Of a stretch of DNA of 61,284 bases, positions 42,906 to 52,302 are shown in pieces. The stretch is from Candidatus Tokpelaia sp. GTDB lineage: Bacteria > Pseudomonadota > Alphaproteobacteria > Rhizobiales > Rhizobiaceae. The position numbers were made by a program, and so were the translations under genes. The notes beneath the pieces are model-generated. The model saw only the letters and a list, made by a program, of their open reading frames with translations, ran no database searches and was not told where the DNA came from. The DNA is taken from positions 1 through 61,284 of the forward strand of contig NZ_QLZD01000038.1 in the NCBI RefSeq assembly GCF_008636115.1, read 5' to 3'. Numbering within the stretch: the first letter of the stretch is position 1; the number at the start of each line of letters is the position of its first letter.

Positions 42906-43382
42906 CTATTTCTGCAATGGTAAGGCGGGAATACGCAATAACTGGCCGGGAAAAATTTTGCTCGGCATACGCAGCATGGGGCGATTGGCCTCAAAAATCA
43001 GGCCTCCTTTAACACCAAAGCCGTGGCCGTAAAGTTTTTCGGCAATATGGGATAAATTATCACCATATTTGACGATATAATAAACCAGCCGGCCTTTATA
43101 GGTAATGCCGGTATCCGAACCGGCTTCGTTTATTTTTACGGCTTTGCTCTCTACTGCGGCAATGCCCAGAATATTGCCGACAGCCACTACCATTTTTTCA
43201 AAGGCACCGCGATTACTGATTGCTCCGCGCAATATTACTGTGTCACCTTCAATTTGCAGCCGCACGCGTTCTGTGCCCAGATTATAGGAATCCAGATCCC
43301 GCTTCAAAAGGGCAGCCGTTGGGGGCTGCCCTTTGCCGCTTAAATCCTTGCCTGTAATTTTTACAAAATGCACAAGACTCAT
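42906..43382 (-). CDS. BON/LysM protein (Kbp/YgaU-like)
   Basis: A 158-residue protein with no signal peptide. A BON-like domain (about 30-85: VRLQIEGDTVILRGAISNRG) is followed by a LysM domain (about 100-155: YIVKYGDNLSHIAEKLYGHG, ending MPSKIFPGQLLRIP). This architecture matches Kbp (YgaU), a small K+-binding stress protein. The role here is inferred. The gene lies downstream of pckA on the same strand across a 275-base spacer. Confidence 0.85.
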   Translation of the reverse strand: MSLVHFVKITGKDLSGKGQPPTAALLKRDLDSYNLGTERVRLQIEGDTVILRGAISNRGAFEKMVVAVGNILGIAAVESKAVKINEAGSDTGITYKGRLVYYIVKYGDNLSHIAEKLYGHGFGVKGGLIFEANRPMLRMPSKIFPGQLLRIPALPLQK

Positions 43383-43584
43383 AAAAACACCCTGTAAGCC
43401 CGGCGCGGCATGAAACAGCAGCGCAGAATATTTTACAGAGGAAGAAATTAGAGTATTGGAGAAGCTTTCAAGAACAAGATAAACTTATTATAAAGAAAGC
43501 GTTAATTTTGAAAATATTAAAACCGAAAAATGAATAAATTTACTGGGTTAGTATTATTTGATAAAATACAGGATTTATTATATT

Positions 43585-43618
43585 CAACACTATGGAATAT
43601 ATAATTTCCATAGTGTTG
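43585..43618. terminator. perfect 13-bp inverted repeat downstream of pckA
   Basis: CAACACTATGGAA (43585-43597) and TTCCATAGTGTTG (43606-43618) are separated by 8 A/T bases. It lies 40 bases past the pckA stop. There is no clean T-run on either side, so it may be a terminator or an operator for the LysM gene. The rest of 43383-43657 is AT-rich with no gene. Confidence 0.55.
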
Positions 43619-43657
43619 CAGGTTAGGAAAGTTTATAATTTATAGGCAGGCACTATA

Positions 43658-45265
43658 TTATGCTGCCGGCAAATGCGGGGCGGCCGCTCTGACCTCTTCA
43701 CTCACATAGAGGCTGAATTTTGCAAAATTTTTGCTAAACATGGCAACCAGTTTAGCCGCCTGTTCGGCATAGGCGGTTTTATCCTGCCATGTATCTTCGG
43801 GGATAAGCCATTTATCATCGACCCCGTTGACATGAACAGGCACAGCAAAGCCAAACCATTTATCGCGGCGGAAATCTGTATTTTCAGCCAGGCTGCCATT
43901 GAGCGCTTGCGCAAGCAAAGCGCGGGTGGCAGCAAGGGGCATGCGCTGCCCTGTGCCGTAAGCACCGCCTGTCCAGCCGGTATTTACCAGCCAGCATTCC
44001 GCTTCATATTTGCTTATCAATTCTCCCAGCAAAGCGCTGTATTCTGTCGGCAGACGCGGCATGAAAGGGGCGCCGAAACAGGCGGAGAAAGTCGCCTGCG
44101 GTTCGGTTATGCCTTTTTCTGTTCCGGCCGTTTTGGCCGTATAACCGGAAAGAAAATGATACATTGCCTGCGCTTTGTCGAGCCTGGCAATCGGCGGCAT
44201 AATGCCGAAAGCATCGGCTGTCAGCATGATAATATTTTTGGGCGGGCCGGCTCTGCCGCCTGAGGCGGCATTGGCAATAAAATTGAGCGGATAGGCGCAA
44301 CGCGTATTTTCTGTCAGGCTGTCATTGTCAAATTCCGGTTCATGATCGGCATTTAAAACAATATTTTCCAGAACGGTGCCGAATTTTTGTGTAGCGGCAT
44401 AAATTTCCGGTTCGGCTTTGGGGGAAAGGTGAATGGTTTTGGCATAACAGCCGCCTTCAAAATTAAAAATGCCTTTTTTACTCCAGCCATGCTCATCATC
44501 GCCGATAAGAATCCGTTCTGCTGTCGCCGAAAGCGTGGTTTTGCCGGTGCCGGAAAGGCCGAAAAACAAAGCTGTATCGCCTGCCTCTCCCATATTGGCT
44601 GAGCAGTGCATGGGCAAAATGCCTTTGGGCGGCAAAATATAATTGAGAACGGTAAAGACAGATTTTTTAATTTCCCCGGCATAGGAAGTGCCGCCAATAA
44701 GCACGATTTTGCGGCTCAAATCACAGGCGATAAGGGTAGAGGAGCGGCAGAAATGGCGGCAAGGCATCGCCTCAAAAGAGGGCATATGCAAAATTATCAT
44801 ATCCTGAACAAATTCTGCCAGTTCTTCCTTTTCAGGACGAATCAGCAGATTGCGGATAAACAGCGAATGCCAAGCCTGCTCGGTAATAATACGCACACGC
44901 AGGGCGCAATCCTGTTCTGCTCCGGCAATTAAATCCTGAACAAACAGATCGCGCCTTTGGGCAAAGGCCAGAAATTCAGCATAAAGCGCATCAAAATGCG
45001 CCGGCGCCATCGGTTTGTTTTGCTCCCACCAGACCGTATTTTCTGTCTCATCGCTGCGGACAATAAATTTATCTTGCGCTGAGCGGCCTGTATGCTGCCC
45101 GGTTCTGGCGCAAATGGCCCCCTGAGCCGTAATCTGCGCCTCGCGGCGCAGCACTGCCTGCTCATAAAGCAGCGCCGGCGGCAAATTATAATAAACATTG
45201 GCCAGATTGCGAAAGCCTGCCTGGGTGATAGAATTTTGACGGTTGAAAAGACCGATCTCTAGCAT
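43658..45265 (-). CDS. pckA: phosphoenolpyruvate carboxykinase (ATP)
   Basis: A 535-residue gluconeogenic enzyme converting oxaloacetate and ATP to phosphoenolpyruvate. ATP-PEPCK signatures are [21 protein letters not shown], the kinase-1 loop [22 protein letters not shown] and [14 protein letters not shown] 45265 has GGAG 7 bases upstream, better than ATG 45301. It is divergent from chvI, the standard rhizobial arrangement in which ChvI and the PTS proteins influence carbon flow. Confidence 0.96.
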   Translation of the reverse strand: MLEIGLFNRQNSITQAGFRNLANVYYNLPPALLYEQAVLRREAQITAQGAICARTGQHTGRSAQDKFIVRSDETENTVWWEQNKPMAPAHFDALYAEFLAFAQRRDLFVQDLIAGAEQDCALRVRIITEQAWHSLFIRNLLIRPEKEELAEFVQDMIILHMPSFEAMPCRHFCRSSTLIACDLSRKIVLIGGTSYAGEIKKSVFTVLNYILPPKGILPMHCSANMGEAGDTALFFGLSGTGKTTLSATAERILIGDDEHGWSKKGIFNFEGGCYAKTIHLSPKAEPEIYAATQKFGTVLENIVLNADHEPEFDNDSLTENTRCAYPLNFIANAASGGRAGPPKNIIMLTADAFGIMPPIARLDKAQAMYHFLSGYTAKTAGTEKGITEPQATFSACFGAPFMPRLPTEYSALLGELISKYEAECWLVNTGWTGGAYGTGQRMPLAATRALLAQALNGSLAENTDFRRDKWFGFAVPVHVNGVDDKWLIPEDTWQDKTAYAEQAAKLVAMFSKNFAKFSLYVSEEVRAAAPHLPAA

Positions 45266-45730
45266 AATATTACTCCGGAAAATGAGGTGCAACTGCTTCA
45301 AGCCGCAAAACGACAGACTGTCCTAATTTAGTCCGGCCCGGCCTGGCGCCTTTGCCCTGCTTTCGCTGTCTGTTTCATCTTTGAGGCAGAAATTCAGAGA
45401 AAGCAATGGCTTTTATGAGCGCCTGGGCAAATCTCCACCGGGTCTTTATTTTCTACCATGCCTGGCCGGTCTGTCGCGTTTTTCCGGTTTTACCCGGCCT
45501 TGACAGGCTCAGCCTTTGCCTTTGCTATGTGTGTGGCCGGCCTGCCGGCTTTCCCTTATCCTCTCTTGTTTTGCTGCGGCCTTTGCCTTAATATCGGCAA
45601 AAATAGTGATAAAATAGTTTTTCAGCCGAATTCTGCGGCGGCGGCCTGCCGGGTAAATTTGTAAAAAGAGCCGAGACAAGCAAGGGCCGAAAGTTTTTTG
45701 CCTGCGCCTTGTGACAAGGAAAGAGTAGAA
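45266..45730. other. divergent intergenic region between pckA and chvI
   Basis: About 465 bases that should hold the promoters of pckA and chvI. I find no clear -35/-10 pair or hairpin that I can support, and the short open frames in it look like chance. Confidence 0.5.
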
Positions 45731-46468
45731 ATGAAAGATAAGCCTACACCGGTGCAGCGCGTTGCTCTTGTTGATGATGATCGCAATATTCTGGCTTCTG
45801 TCTCTATTGTGCTGGGAGCGGAAGGCTATAAAGTGGAAACTTATACAGATGGCGCTTCGGCGCTGGAAGGGCTGGCGGCCAACCCGCCTAATCTGGCTGT
45901 ATTGGATATTAAAATGCCGCGTATGGACGGCATGGAATTATTGCGCCGCCTGCGGGAAAAAAGCAATTTGCCGGTTATTTTTCTCACTTCCAAAGATGAT
46001 GAAATTGATGAATTATTTGGCCTGAAAATGGGCGCCGATGATTTTATCACCAAGCCTTTTTCACAAAGGCTGCTGGTAGAGCGGGTCAAAGCGGTTTTGC
46101 GCCGCGCCGGCGCGCGTGAAAACAAGGCCGAAGCCGGCCATGAGGCGGCGGCTGTCAATCCGGCCGCTTTGCTGGAGCGCGGTGACCTGCTAATGGATTC
46201 CGAGCGGCATATCTGCACCTGGAAAGGCCGGCCGGTAAGCCTCACAGTCACTGAGTTTTTGATTTTGCAGAGCCTGGCGCAGCGCCCGGGCGTGGTTAAA
46301 AGCCGTGATGCGCTGATGGACGCAGCCTATGATGACCAGGTCTATGTTGATGACCGCACGATTGACAGCCATATTAAGCGCCTGCGCAAAAAATTTAAAG
46401 TAACAGATGATGATTTTGAAATGATTGAGACGCTTTATGGCGTGGGTTATCGTTTTCGTGAGGCCTGA
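45731..46468 (+). CDS. chvI: response regulator ChvI (OmpR family)
   Basis: A 245-residue regulator. The receiver domain has the acidic pocket VDDD near residue 15, phospho-acceptor Asp59 in [13 protein letters not shown], and the LTSKDDE and KPF positions. The winged-helix output domain ends [16 protein letters not shown] and TLYGVGYRF. ChvI is activated by ChvG (repressed by ExoR) in acid or host conditions and governs envelope and virulence genes. The ATG follows AGGAAAGAG. Confidence 0.96.
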   Translation: MKDKPTPVQRVALVDDDRNILASVSIVLGAEGYKVETYTDGASALEGLAANPPNLAVLDIKMPRMDGMELLRRLREKSNLPVIFLTSKDDEIDELFGLKMGADDFITKPFSQRLLVERVKAVLRRAGARENKAEAGHEAAAVNPAALLERGDLLMDSERHICTWKGRPVSLTVTEFLILQSLAQRPGVVKSRDALMDAAYDDQVYVDDRTIDSHIKRLRKKFKVTDDDFEMIETLYGVGYRFREA

Positions 46469-46561
46469 AGCCGGTTAAACGCCGGTCGGGCCTGTTATTG
46501 GTGAGGTCGGGTTCTACTGCTTGTGCTGCGCCTGTTGTGGTGACAGTGCGCTCGTTATTGC

Positions 46562-48496
46562 TTGTCGATTATTGCGGCAGAAGCCGTTGGAAATGGCAGA
46601 AATTTGAAAAAAATCGGCGATTTTATCCAAAAATACCGGCGGCAGCAAAACCGGCCGGCGGGCAGCAACACGGCAGCAAAGGGGGTAAATGCGCCTGTCA
46701 TGGCGGCTGAGGCCGTGCCGGCGGCCAAAACTGCGCCGCATGGCAGAAAACGCGGTATTCGCGCTTTTCTGCGCTGGTGCTGGCGGCGGGCAGGGCAGCG
46801 TTTATGTTATTTTTATCTGCGCGGACGCAGTATGTTCGAGCAAATTTTATTTTCCAGCCTGACACGGCGTATTGTTATTTTAAACTTGGCAGCTTTATGT
46901 GCGCTGGTGGCGGCGATTTTATATCTCAACCGGTTTCGTGACGGGCTGATAGAAGCTAAAATCGAAAGCCTGCGTATACAGGGGCGTATTATTGCCGGCG
47001 CTATTGCCGCCTCTGCCACTGTGGATACAGGCATGGTTTATGTAGAGCCGCGCCCCGGTGCGGCGCCGGGGCAGGGCAATATGGTGGAAACATGGTATTT
47101 CCCTATTGATTCAGAGCGGGTGGCGCTGATTTTGCGGCGTGTTATTTCTCCCGCCGTGACCCGTGCCGTTATTTATGATCGCGATGTCAATGTATTGCTG
47201 GATTCGCGCCGCCTTTATTCAGACGGGCGGATTTCCAGCTATAATTTGCCGCCGGTGACGGAAGAGAAACCCGGCCTGTTGCGGCGGCTTTACGAATGGG
47301 GACATCATCTTGTTTTCGGCACGGATTCCATGCCCTATATCGGCAGCAGAAATATTGCCAATCAGGTGCACAGGGAAGTGGCAGCCGCCATGCTGGGCAA
47401 TATTGTAACAGCGCAAAGCCGTGACCGGCAAGGCGCGTTAATTGTCTCAGTCGCTGTGCCTATTCAGCGTTATCACGCGGTTTTGGGGGTTTTACTGCTG
47501 TCAACAGCCGGCTCGGATATTGAAGAAATTGTGCGCGCCGAGCGGCGCAGTATTGTTAAAATTTTCTCGGTTGTTGCTCTGACTATGCTGGTTTTGTCAT
47601 TGCTGCTGGCCTCTACTGTAGCCACGCCGCTGCGGCGTTTGTCTGATGCGGCGCAAAGAGTGCGTTTCAGCGCTAAAAGCCGGGTTAAAATTCCCGATTA
47701 TTCGGCGCGGCGTGACGAAATCGGCCATTTATCCGTTTCTATTGGCCAGATGACCGATGCGCTTTATGCCCGGATTGAGGCGATTGAAAGTTTTGCTGCC
47801 GATGTCAGCCATGAGCTGAAAAATCCGCTTACCTCGCTGCGCAGTGCGGTGGAAGCCTTGCCTCTGACGCGATCAGATGAATCCCGGCAGGTGCTGATGG
47901 ATATTATCGGCCACGATGTGCGCCGGCTGGACAGGCTGATAACCGATATTGCCGGCGCTTCCCGGCTGGACGCCGAACTGGCGCGGGAAGAAGCGCGGCC
48001 GGTAAATCTGGAAAAACTGCTGGGTAATCTGGTGCGCGCGGCAAAGGAAGTGCGCAAAAATCGCCGGCAGGCCGTGATAGATTTTACCTCAGAGCCGCTC
48101 ACCGGCAGCCGGCCTTATCGTGTCCGCGGTTATGAATTGCGGCTGGGGCAGGTTTTTTCTAATCTGGTGGAAAATGCCCGCTCCTTTATCCCCGTGGCGG
48201 GCGGGCGTATTCATATTCACATGAAGCAGGCAGAAGGCTTTATTCTGATTACGGTAGAAGATAACGGCCCGGGGATAAAGGCGGAAAATATTGACCGTAT
48301 TTTTGAGCGTTTTTATACGGATCGCCCGGGAAATGAGGCTTTTGGCCAGAATTCCGGCCTGGGGCTTTCTATCTCACGGCAGATTATTGAGGCACATAAT
48401 GGCACACTCACTGCCGAAAATATTTTTGTCCAGAATGATGAGCAACATTGTCGCGGGGCGCGTTTTATTATTAAGCTGCCGGCGCTGGATAGCTGA
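46562..48496 (+). CDS. chvG: sensor histidine kinase ChvG
   Basis: A sensor kinase of about 600 residues. It has a first membrane helix (IVILNLAALCALVAAILYL), a periplasmic sensor region of about 230 residues, and a second helix (VVALTMLVLSLLLAST). HAMP, HisKA with VSHELKNPLTSLRS, and HATPase with NLVENARSF, VEDNGPGI and SGLGLSISRQII follow. The true start is unclear: TTG 46562 gives 644 residues, but the first ~90 are variable and a later start such as ATG 46700 is possible. It forms an operon with chvI. Confidence 0.94.
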   Translation: MSIIAAEAVGNGRNLKKIGDFIQKYRRQQNRPAGSNTAAKGVNAPVMAAEAVPAAKTAPHGRKRGIRAFLRWCWRRAGQRLCYFYLRGRSMFEQILFSSLTRRIVILNLAALCALVAAILYLNRFRDGLIEAKIESLRIQGRIIAGAIAASATVDTGMVYVEPRPGAAPGQGNMVETWYFPIDSERVALILRRVISPAVTRAVIYDRDVNVLLDSRRLYSDGRISSYNLPPVTEEKPGLLRRLYEWGHHLVFGTDSMPYIGSRNIANQVHREVAAAMLGNIVTAQSRDRQGALIVSVAVPIQRYHAVLGVLLLSTAGSDIEEIVRAERRSIVKIFSVVALTMLVLSLLLASTVATPLRRLSDAAQRVRFSAKSRVKIPDYSARRDEIGHLSVSIGQMTDALYARIEAIESFAADVSHELKNPLTSLRSAVEALPLTRSDESRQVLMDIIGHDVRRLDRLITDIAGASRLDAELAREEARPVNLEKLLGNLVRAAKEVRKNRRQAVIDFTSEPLTGSRPYRVRGYELRLGQVFSNLVENARSFIPVAGGRIHIHMKQAEGFILITVEDNGPGIKAENIDRIFERFYTDRPGNEAFGQNSGLGLSISRQIIEAHNGTLTAENIFVQNDEQHCRGARFIIKLPALDS

Positions 48497-48566
48497 GGCG
48501 GCCGGGTATCAGTGCCGATTTTGGCTGCAATAAGTGCCGGTGCAAATATCAACAGGGACGGCCTGT

Positions 48567-49133
48567 ATGACGGCAGAGCAAACAGATAAAACCCGGTGCG
48601 ATAGCGGTATTGGGCCGGAGCCGGCCGGCACCGGCCTGATAAAAGCCAATAGTTTGCGGCTGGGGGGCTATGGCTTGTTGCTTATTGGTGCTGCCGGGGC
48701 GGGGAAATCAGCCCTGACTCTGGCTTTGCTGGAGCGGGCAGCCCTGTTTGGCCGCACGGCCGCCTTGATTGGCGATGATTATAGCCGGCTGCGCCGGGAA
48801 AACGGCGCTCTTTATGCCGAAAGCCCGCCGCATATTGCCGGCGCCCTGGAAATTCGCGGCGCCGGGGTTTTTCAAATGCCCTATGAGCCTTTTGTCCGGC
48901 TTGATCTGGCGGTAGAGCTGGCCGGTGAGGGGGAGCGCTATCCGCAGGGGTTGAGCTGGCACTGGCCGCCCGCGGCGCAAGTGCCGGGTGCGCAACAAAA
49001 AACAGGACAAAAACAAGGTGCAGGCCTGCCTTTATTAAAGCTGCCGCAAGCAGGCAAAGCAGATATGACGGCTTTATGCCAGGCTATTGAAGCGCGGCTG
49101 TTCAAGAAAGCTTATATTGGCCGTAAATTTTGA
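48567..49133 (+). CDS. hprK: HPr kinase/phosphorylase, short alphaproteobacterial form
   Basis: A 188-residue protein. The P-loop is GAAGAGKS (residues 41-48), then IGDDYSRL, and IRGAGVFQMPYEPF, the HprK signature segment. Only the catalytic half is present, as usual in alphaproteobacteria. It phosphorylates HPr on its regulatory Ser. It lies between chvG and the EIIA gene in the conserved cluster. Confidence 0.92.
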   Translation: MTAEQTDKTRCDSGIGPEPAGTGLIKANSLRLGGYGLLLIGAAGAGKSALTLALLERAALFGRTAALIGDDYSRLRRENGALYAESPPHIAGALEIRGAGVFQMPYEPFVRLDLAVELAGEGERYPQGLSWHWPPAAQVPGAQQKTGQKQGAGLPLLKLPQAGKADMTALCQAIEARLFKKAYIGRKF

Positions 49134-49315
49134 GACAAACCGGGCTTTGCCCGATTTAAACAAAGGATATAAATTTTGCCTTTTACACAGAAACTATTGC
49201 AATTACAGCTCTGAAGACCAAAATAAAGAGTTTATAATAGCCGCACAATGTGATTTAAAACATATATAAGAAGAAAAGGGGGCAGTCGGCGTTTTCTTCT
49301 TTGACGGGGTTTCCT

Positions 49316-49723
49316 ATGATTGGACTGGTGCTGGTAACGCATGGACGTCTGGCAGAAGAATTTTTGCGTGCTGTTGTTCATGTTGTCGGGCCGCAAGAAA
49401 AATTTGCGACAATAAGCATTGATTCTAACGATGATATGGATCGCCGCCGCGAGGATATTCTGGCAGCAATAAAGCAGGTGGAAGATGGCCAGGGAGTGAT
49501 TATTCTCACCGATATGTTCGGCGGCACGCCGTCTAATCTGGCTATTTCCACCATGCGGGAAGGCAAGGTGGAAATTATTGCCGGTGTCAATCTGCCAATG
49601 CTGATAAAACTCACCAGTGTGCGCAAGACCGAAACCATGCTAGAGGCGTTAAGAGCCGCGCAGGAAGCCGGGCGCAAATATATCAATGTTCCAAGCATGA
49701 TTTTAAATAATGAAGAAGGCTAG
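49316..49723 (+). CDS. PTS EIIA component, mannose family (regulatory)
   Basis: A 135-residue protein with MIGLVLVTHGRLAEEF, His9 being the phosphorylation site, and TDMFGGTPSNLA, typical of EIIA-Man. No membrane permease is encoded nearby, so it is a regulatory EIIA of the incomplete rhizobial PTS rather than a sugar transporter part. ATG 49316 is preferred over TTG 49301. Confidence 0.94.
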   Translation: MIGLVLVTHGRLAEEFLRAVVHVVGPQEKFATISIDSNDDMDRRREDILAAIKQVEDGQGVIILTDMFGGTPSNLAISTMREGKVEIIAGVNLPMLIKLTSVRKTETMLEALRAAQEAGRKYINVPSMILNNEEG

Positions 49724-50032
49724 CAAAAGCAGCTTGTGCGCAGGCGGCTCTGGCATTAAAGCTGGAGGGGCGGCTTTCGCCGGCAAGGCCTGCGGCACAG
49801 GCCGGACTTTCAGCCTGAGCAAGCCTGTTATGCGCCGGGCGGCCTGTTATGCCGCTTTATCCGGCTGCCGTGCCTGATAGAGCCTGATCCGGGAAAGGCA
49901 GCTTGCAAACCGGCGGGATAAAAGCTGCGTCAGGCTGCCGGGCAGCCGGTAAAATTGCAGCAGGGCCAATGCCGGATTATAAAATATATGGCTCTGCCAT
50001 AGGGGTAATATCAAGCGGGATTGCAGGGCAAA
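49724..50032. other. spacer between EIIA and ptsH
   Basis: About 300 GC-rich bases. No gene is recognised; minus-strand open frames here are shadows of ptsH and GC-rich sequence. Confidence 0.5.
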
Positions 50033-50314
50033 ATGACGGATAAAGAATTTAGCCGCAAACTGGAAATTTGTAACAAGCTTGGCCTGCATGCCCGTGCTTC
50101 TGCCCGCTTTGTGCAAGCCGTTGCCCGGTTTGAGGCTGAAATAAAGGTAGAAAAAGACGGTATGCAAGTAGGGGGAGATTCGATTATGGGGCTGATGATG
50201 CTGGCGGCGGCTCCGGGCAGTTCTATCACTATTCGCGCTCGCGGCCGCGAGGCCAGGCAGGCCTTGCAGGCTTTGGCCGAACTGGTGCAAGCCCGCTTTG
50301 GTGAGGAAAGTTGA
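50033..50314 (+). CDS. ptsH: PTS phosphocarrier protein HPr/NPr
   Basis: A 93-residue HPr. The active-site His19 lies in NKLGLHARASARF, and the regulatory Ser50 in GGDSIMGLMML is the target of HprK. It passes phosphate from EI(Ntr) to EIIA proteins. ATG 50033 is chosen over the upstream TTG 50021. Sequence around its stop recurs 144 bases downstream. Confidence 0.95.
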   Translation: MTDKEFSRKLEICNKLGLHARASARFVQAVARFEAEIKVEKDGMQVGGDSIMGLMMLAAAPGSSITIRARGREARQALQALAELVQARFGEES

Positions 50315-50468
50315 GGCGCGCCCGGCCTGTTTGGCAGGGAAGGCCAAGCCGTTGCAGGGAGTTTGAGCGCCCGGCGCAGCAAAAGCTGCTTTAGCCGGGC
50401 TGCCGGCCGAACGGACAGCAGCGGCCAATGCCGGCCTTGCTTGAGTGAGGAAAGCTGAGGCGGGCAGG
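50301..50468. repeat. degenerate direct repeat of the ptsH 3' end
   Basis: GTGAGGAAAG-T/C-TGAGGCG at 50301 recurs at 50445. The following block (GCAGGGAAGGCCAAGCCGTT near 50333) has a shorter relative (GCAGGGCAGGCTAAGCCGTT near 50465). The second copy is in the spacer between ptsH and the Abi_2 gene. Confidence 0.75.
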
Positions 50469-50504
50469 GCAGGCTAAGCCGTTCACTCCCGCCTTTACGC
50501 GGCT

Positions 50505-51386
50505 TTACTGCCATAGCGGCTGCGTTGGCCAGCCGGGCGGGAAGCCCATATAGTCAAGCGGCGTATAAGCCGGCGCGGCGGCGATGTGGTATTTAAAAGC
50601 GGTTTTCCATTCGAGGTAATTATGCCTGCCGCTAATAATGCGCAGTAACCAGGCACAAAAACAGCCGATTATATAAAGCTTCACTGCGGACAGCCGGCCG
50701 TTTGCCGGCAGAGAGTTTGTCAGTAGCGCTGCCCTGGCGCATTTTTGCAAATTAAGCCTTCCCCCTGTGTAATTCCACAAAATTTCGTGATGCGCGCAAA
50801 TATTGCGAATACGGCACATTATCCGTAAAATATTGTAGAAAGTGTAGCTCTCAAGATAATAGCGTTTTGCGATGACGCAACCATTTTTTAAAGCTGCGAT
50901 CAAGCGCGACAGCAGGCCAAAAGACAGAATTTCCGACATTTTCCAGACAGGCGGCATAGTTTGATCTGTGCGGTATTTTTGCATATAAGGCAAATGCGCG
51001 CCGTCTTTCTGTAAAGCCTTTTGCATAGCCTGCTGCAAATCGCGCAACTGCCCGGTCTGATACAGAGCCGCATTACAATAGCTCAAGGCATGATAATGCT
51101 TTTTGGTATCCGTCAGCACCTGTATCCAGATAGCGCGGACAGAAAGCTCAATCGGCGCGAGCGCCGCCGTAATGAGCTGTTTTAAGCGGCAATCCCATTC
51201 ATAAAGCTTGATAAGCTCAGCAAAATTCCGGTCAGGAATGTCGGGGGGAACAGACAGCCAATAAGCTTTTAAATGACACAGGCTGATATTGAGCAAATAT
51301 TTGCGCGCCGCCGCTTCATCATCAATTTTTATAGGCAGGCTTTTGATAAAATGGATCTGCTCTTCCAGCGACAACGCTTTTTTCAC
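50505..51386 (-). CDS. Abi_2 family abortive-infection-like protein (HEPN), second copy
   Basis: About 293 residues with the same plan as the Abi_2 protein at 37190: LSLEEQIHFIKSL, NISLCHLKAYWLSV, LYEWDCRLKQLITAALAPIELSVRA, HEPN-type motif RNICAHHEILWN, and the family ending GFPPGWPTQPLWQ directly followed by a stop. GTG 51386 with AAGGGG upstream is preferred, because the longer start (51425) lies inside the terminator hairpin of the RNA upstream. The two copies are clearly diverged. Family members act in phage defence in Lactococcus. Confidence 0.85.
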   Translation of the reverse strand: MKKALSLEEQIHFIKSLPIKIDDEAAARKYLLNISLCHLKAYWLSVPPDIPDRNFAELIKLYEWDCRLKQLITAALAPIELSVRAIWIQVLTDTKKHYHALSYCNAALYQTGQLRDLQQAMQKALQKDGAHLPYMQKYRTDQTMPPVWKMSEILSFGLLSRLIAALKNGCVIAKRYYLESYTFYNILRIMCRIRNICAHHEILWNYTGGRLNLQKCARAALLTNSLPANGRLSAVKLYIIGCFCAWLLRIISGRHNYLEWKTAFKYHIAAAPAYTPLDYMGFPPGWPTQPLWQ

Positions 51387-51403
51387 CGGTTTCCCCTTAT
51401 ACA

Positions 51404-51437
51404 CAGCAAAACGCCCGTATCTCAATGAGATACAGGC
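51404..51437 (-). terminator. rho-independent terminator of the structured RNA
   Basis: On the minus strand GCCTGTATCTC pairs with GAGATACGGGC (one G-U, 3-base loop), followed by GTTTTGC. It closes the transcript from the RNA at 51445-51592 and overlaps the extended frame of the Abi_2 gene. Confidence 0.8.
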
Positions 51438-51444
51438 GCTTTGC

Positions 51445-51592
51445 TTCCTGCAACATCATCTCGACTTCTTGTAGCGCGCGTCACTTCCGAGCGCACCCAA
51501 ACTTCGTAAGACAAGAGAGGGGCCACATTCATTCCCCGCCAAGGTAGCACCGCGACCCGGCTCGAGTCAAGCACTCTGTTTGCCGCAGACGA
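51445..51592 (-). ncRNA. ssrS: structured small RNA, probable 6S RNA
   Basis: A spacer on the minus strand between DUF1013 and Abi_2 folds as a long rod. The outer helix is CTGCGGC with GTTGCAG (two G-U) and the second helix is CTTGACT with AGTCGAG (one G-U). Internal hairpins are GGGG...CCCC and GCGC...GCGC. A terminator follows. Size (about 150 bases), closing stem, central opening and free-standing location fit 6S RNA, which binds sigma-70 RNA polymerase in stationary phase. The identity is an inference from structure, not from a covariance search. Confidence 0.5.
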
Positions 51593-51618
51593 CGTAGAGC
51601 GGCCAAGGCCGGCAGATT

Positions 51619-52302
51619 TTATTCCGGCTTTTCTGTTTTTTCCGCATCGCTGCCGAGGGAAGAAAGCCTGGAAAAAACTTTTCTTTCGTCCAAATCCGCT
51701 TGAGTCTCTGCCTCTAGCGGCAAATTTTCTGTCGCGCGGGCGGGCAGCAGCCCGGTATCCTGTGTTTCAACCTGCGGTTTGCTTCTGGCGGCTTTTTCTA
51801 CCTCAATATCCAGGTCAATTTGCGAACACAGGCCTAAAGTGACAGGATCCATCGGCGTCAGATTCGCGGCATTCCAGTGGGTGCGGCTGCGAATTTGCTC
51901 AATAGTGGATTTGGTGGTGCCGACAAGACGCGAAATTTGCGTATCCTTCAGCTCCGGGTGGTTGCGCACCAGCCATAAAATGGCATTTGGCCGGTCTTGC
52001 CGGCGAGAAAGCGGGGTGTAACGCGGCCCGCGGCGCTTTTTTTCCGGCAAAGTGATTTTGGCAGCAGCCAGTTGCAGCCTGTGCTCAGGGTTTTCTTCCC
52101 CTTTGCTGATTTCTTCTCGCGTGAGCTGGCCGGTGGTAAGCGGGTTAAGCCCTTTAATACCCTGTGCCGCTTCGCCATCGGCAATAGTCTTCACCTCAAG
52201 CGGGTGCAAATTGCAAAACTGGGCAATTTGCTCAAAAGTAAGCGCCGTATTATCCACCAGCCAGACAGCCGTGGCTTTGGGCATTAAAAGACGATTGACC
52301 AT
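51619..52302 (-). CDS. DUF1013 protein, TrcR-like cell-cycle regulator
   Basis: A 227-residue protein with the family start PKATAVWLVDNTALTFEQIAQFCNLHPLEVKTIADGE. A second helix-turn-helix-like part follows (DTQISRLVGTTKSTIEQIRSRTHWN), then an acidic C-terminal tail. DUF1013 proteins are conserved alphaproteobacterial transcription factors (TrcR binds RNA polymerase-dependent promoters of cell-cycle genes). It is adjacent to the probable 6S RNA. Confidence 0.88.
   Translation of the reverse strand: MVNRLLMPKATAVWLVDNTALTFEQIAQFCNLHPLEVKTIADGEAAQGIKGLNPLTTGQLTREEISKGEENPEHRLQLAAAKITLPEKKRRGPRYTPLSRRQDRPNAILWLVRNHPELKDTQISRLVGTTKSTIEQIRSRTHWNAANLTPMDPVTLGLCSQIDLDIEVEKAARSKPQVETQDTGLLPARATENLPLEAETQADLDERKVFSRLSSLGSDAEKTEKPE

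Noticed and set aside
49847-50514. Minus-strand frames opposite ptsH
   Set aside because: Shadows of ptsH and its duplicated 3' end.
51500-51560. Plus-strand AAGGTAGCACCGCG resembling the T-box antiterminator motif
   Set aside because: No amino-acid gene follows on the plus strand, no competing terminator is present, T-boxes are not expected in alphaproteobacteria, and the minus strand gives a coherent rod-like RNA.
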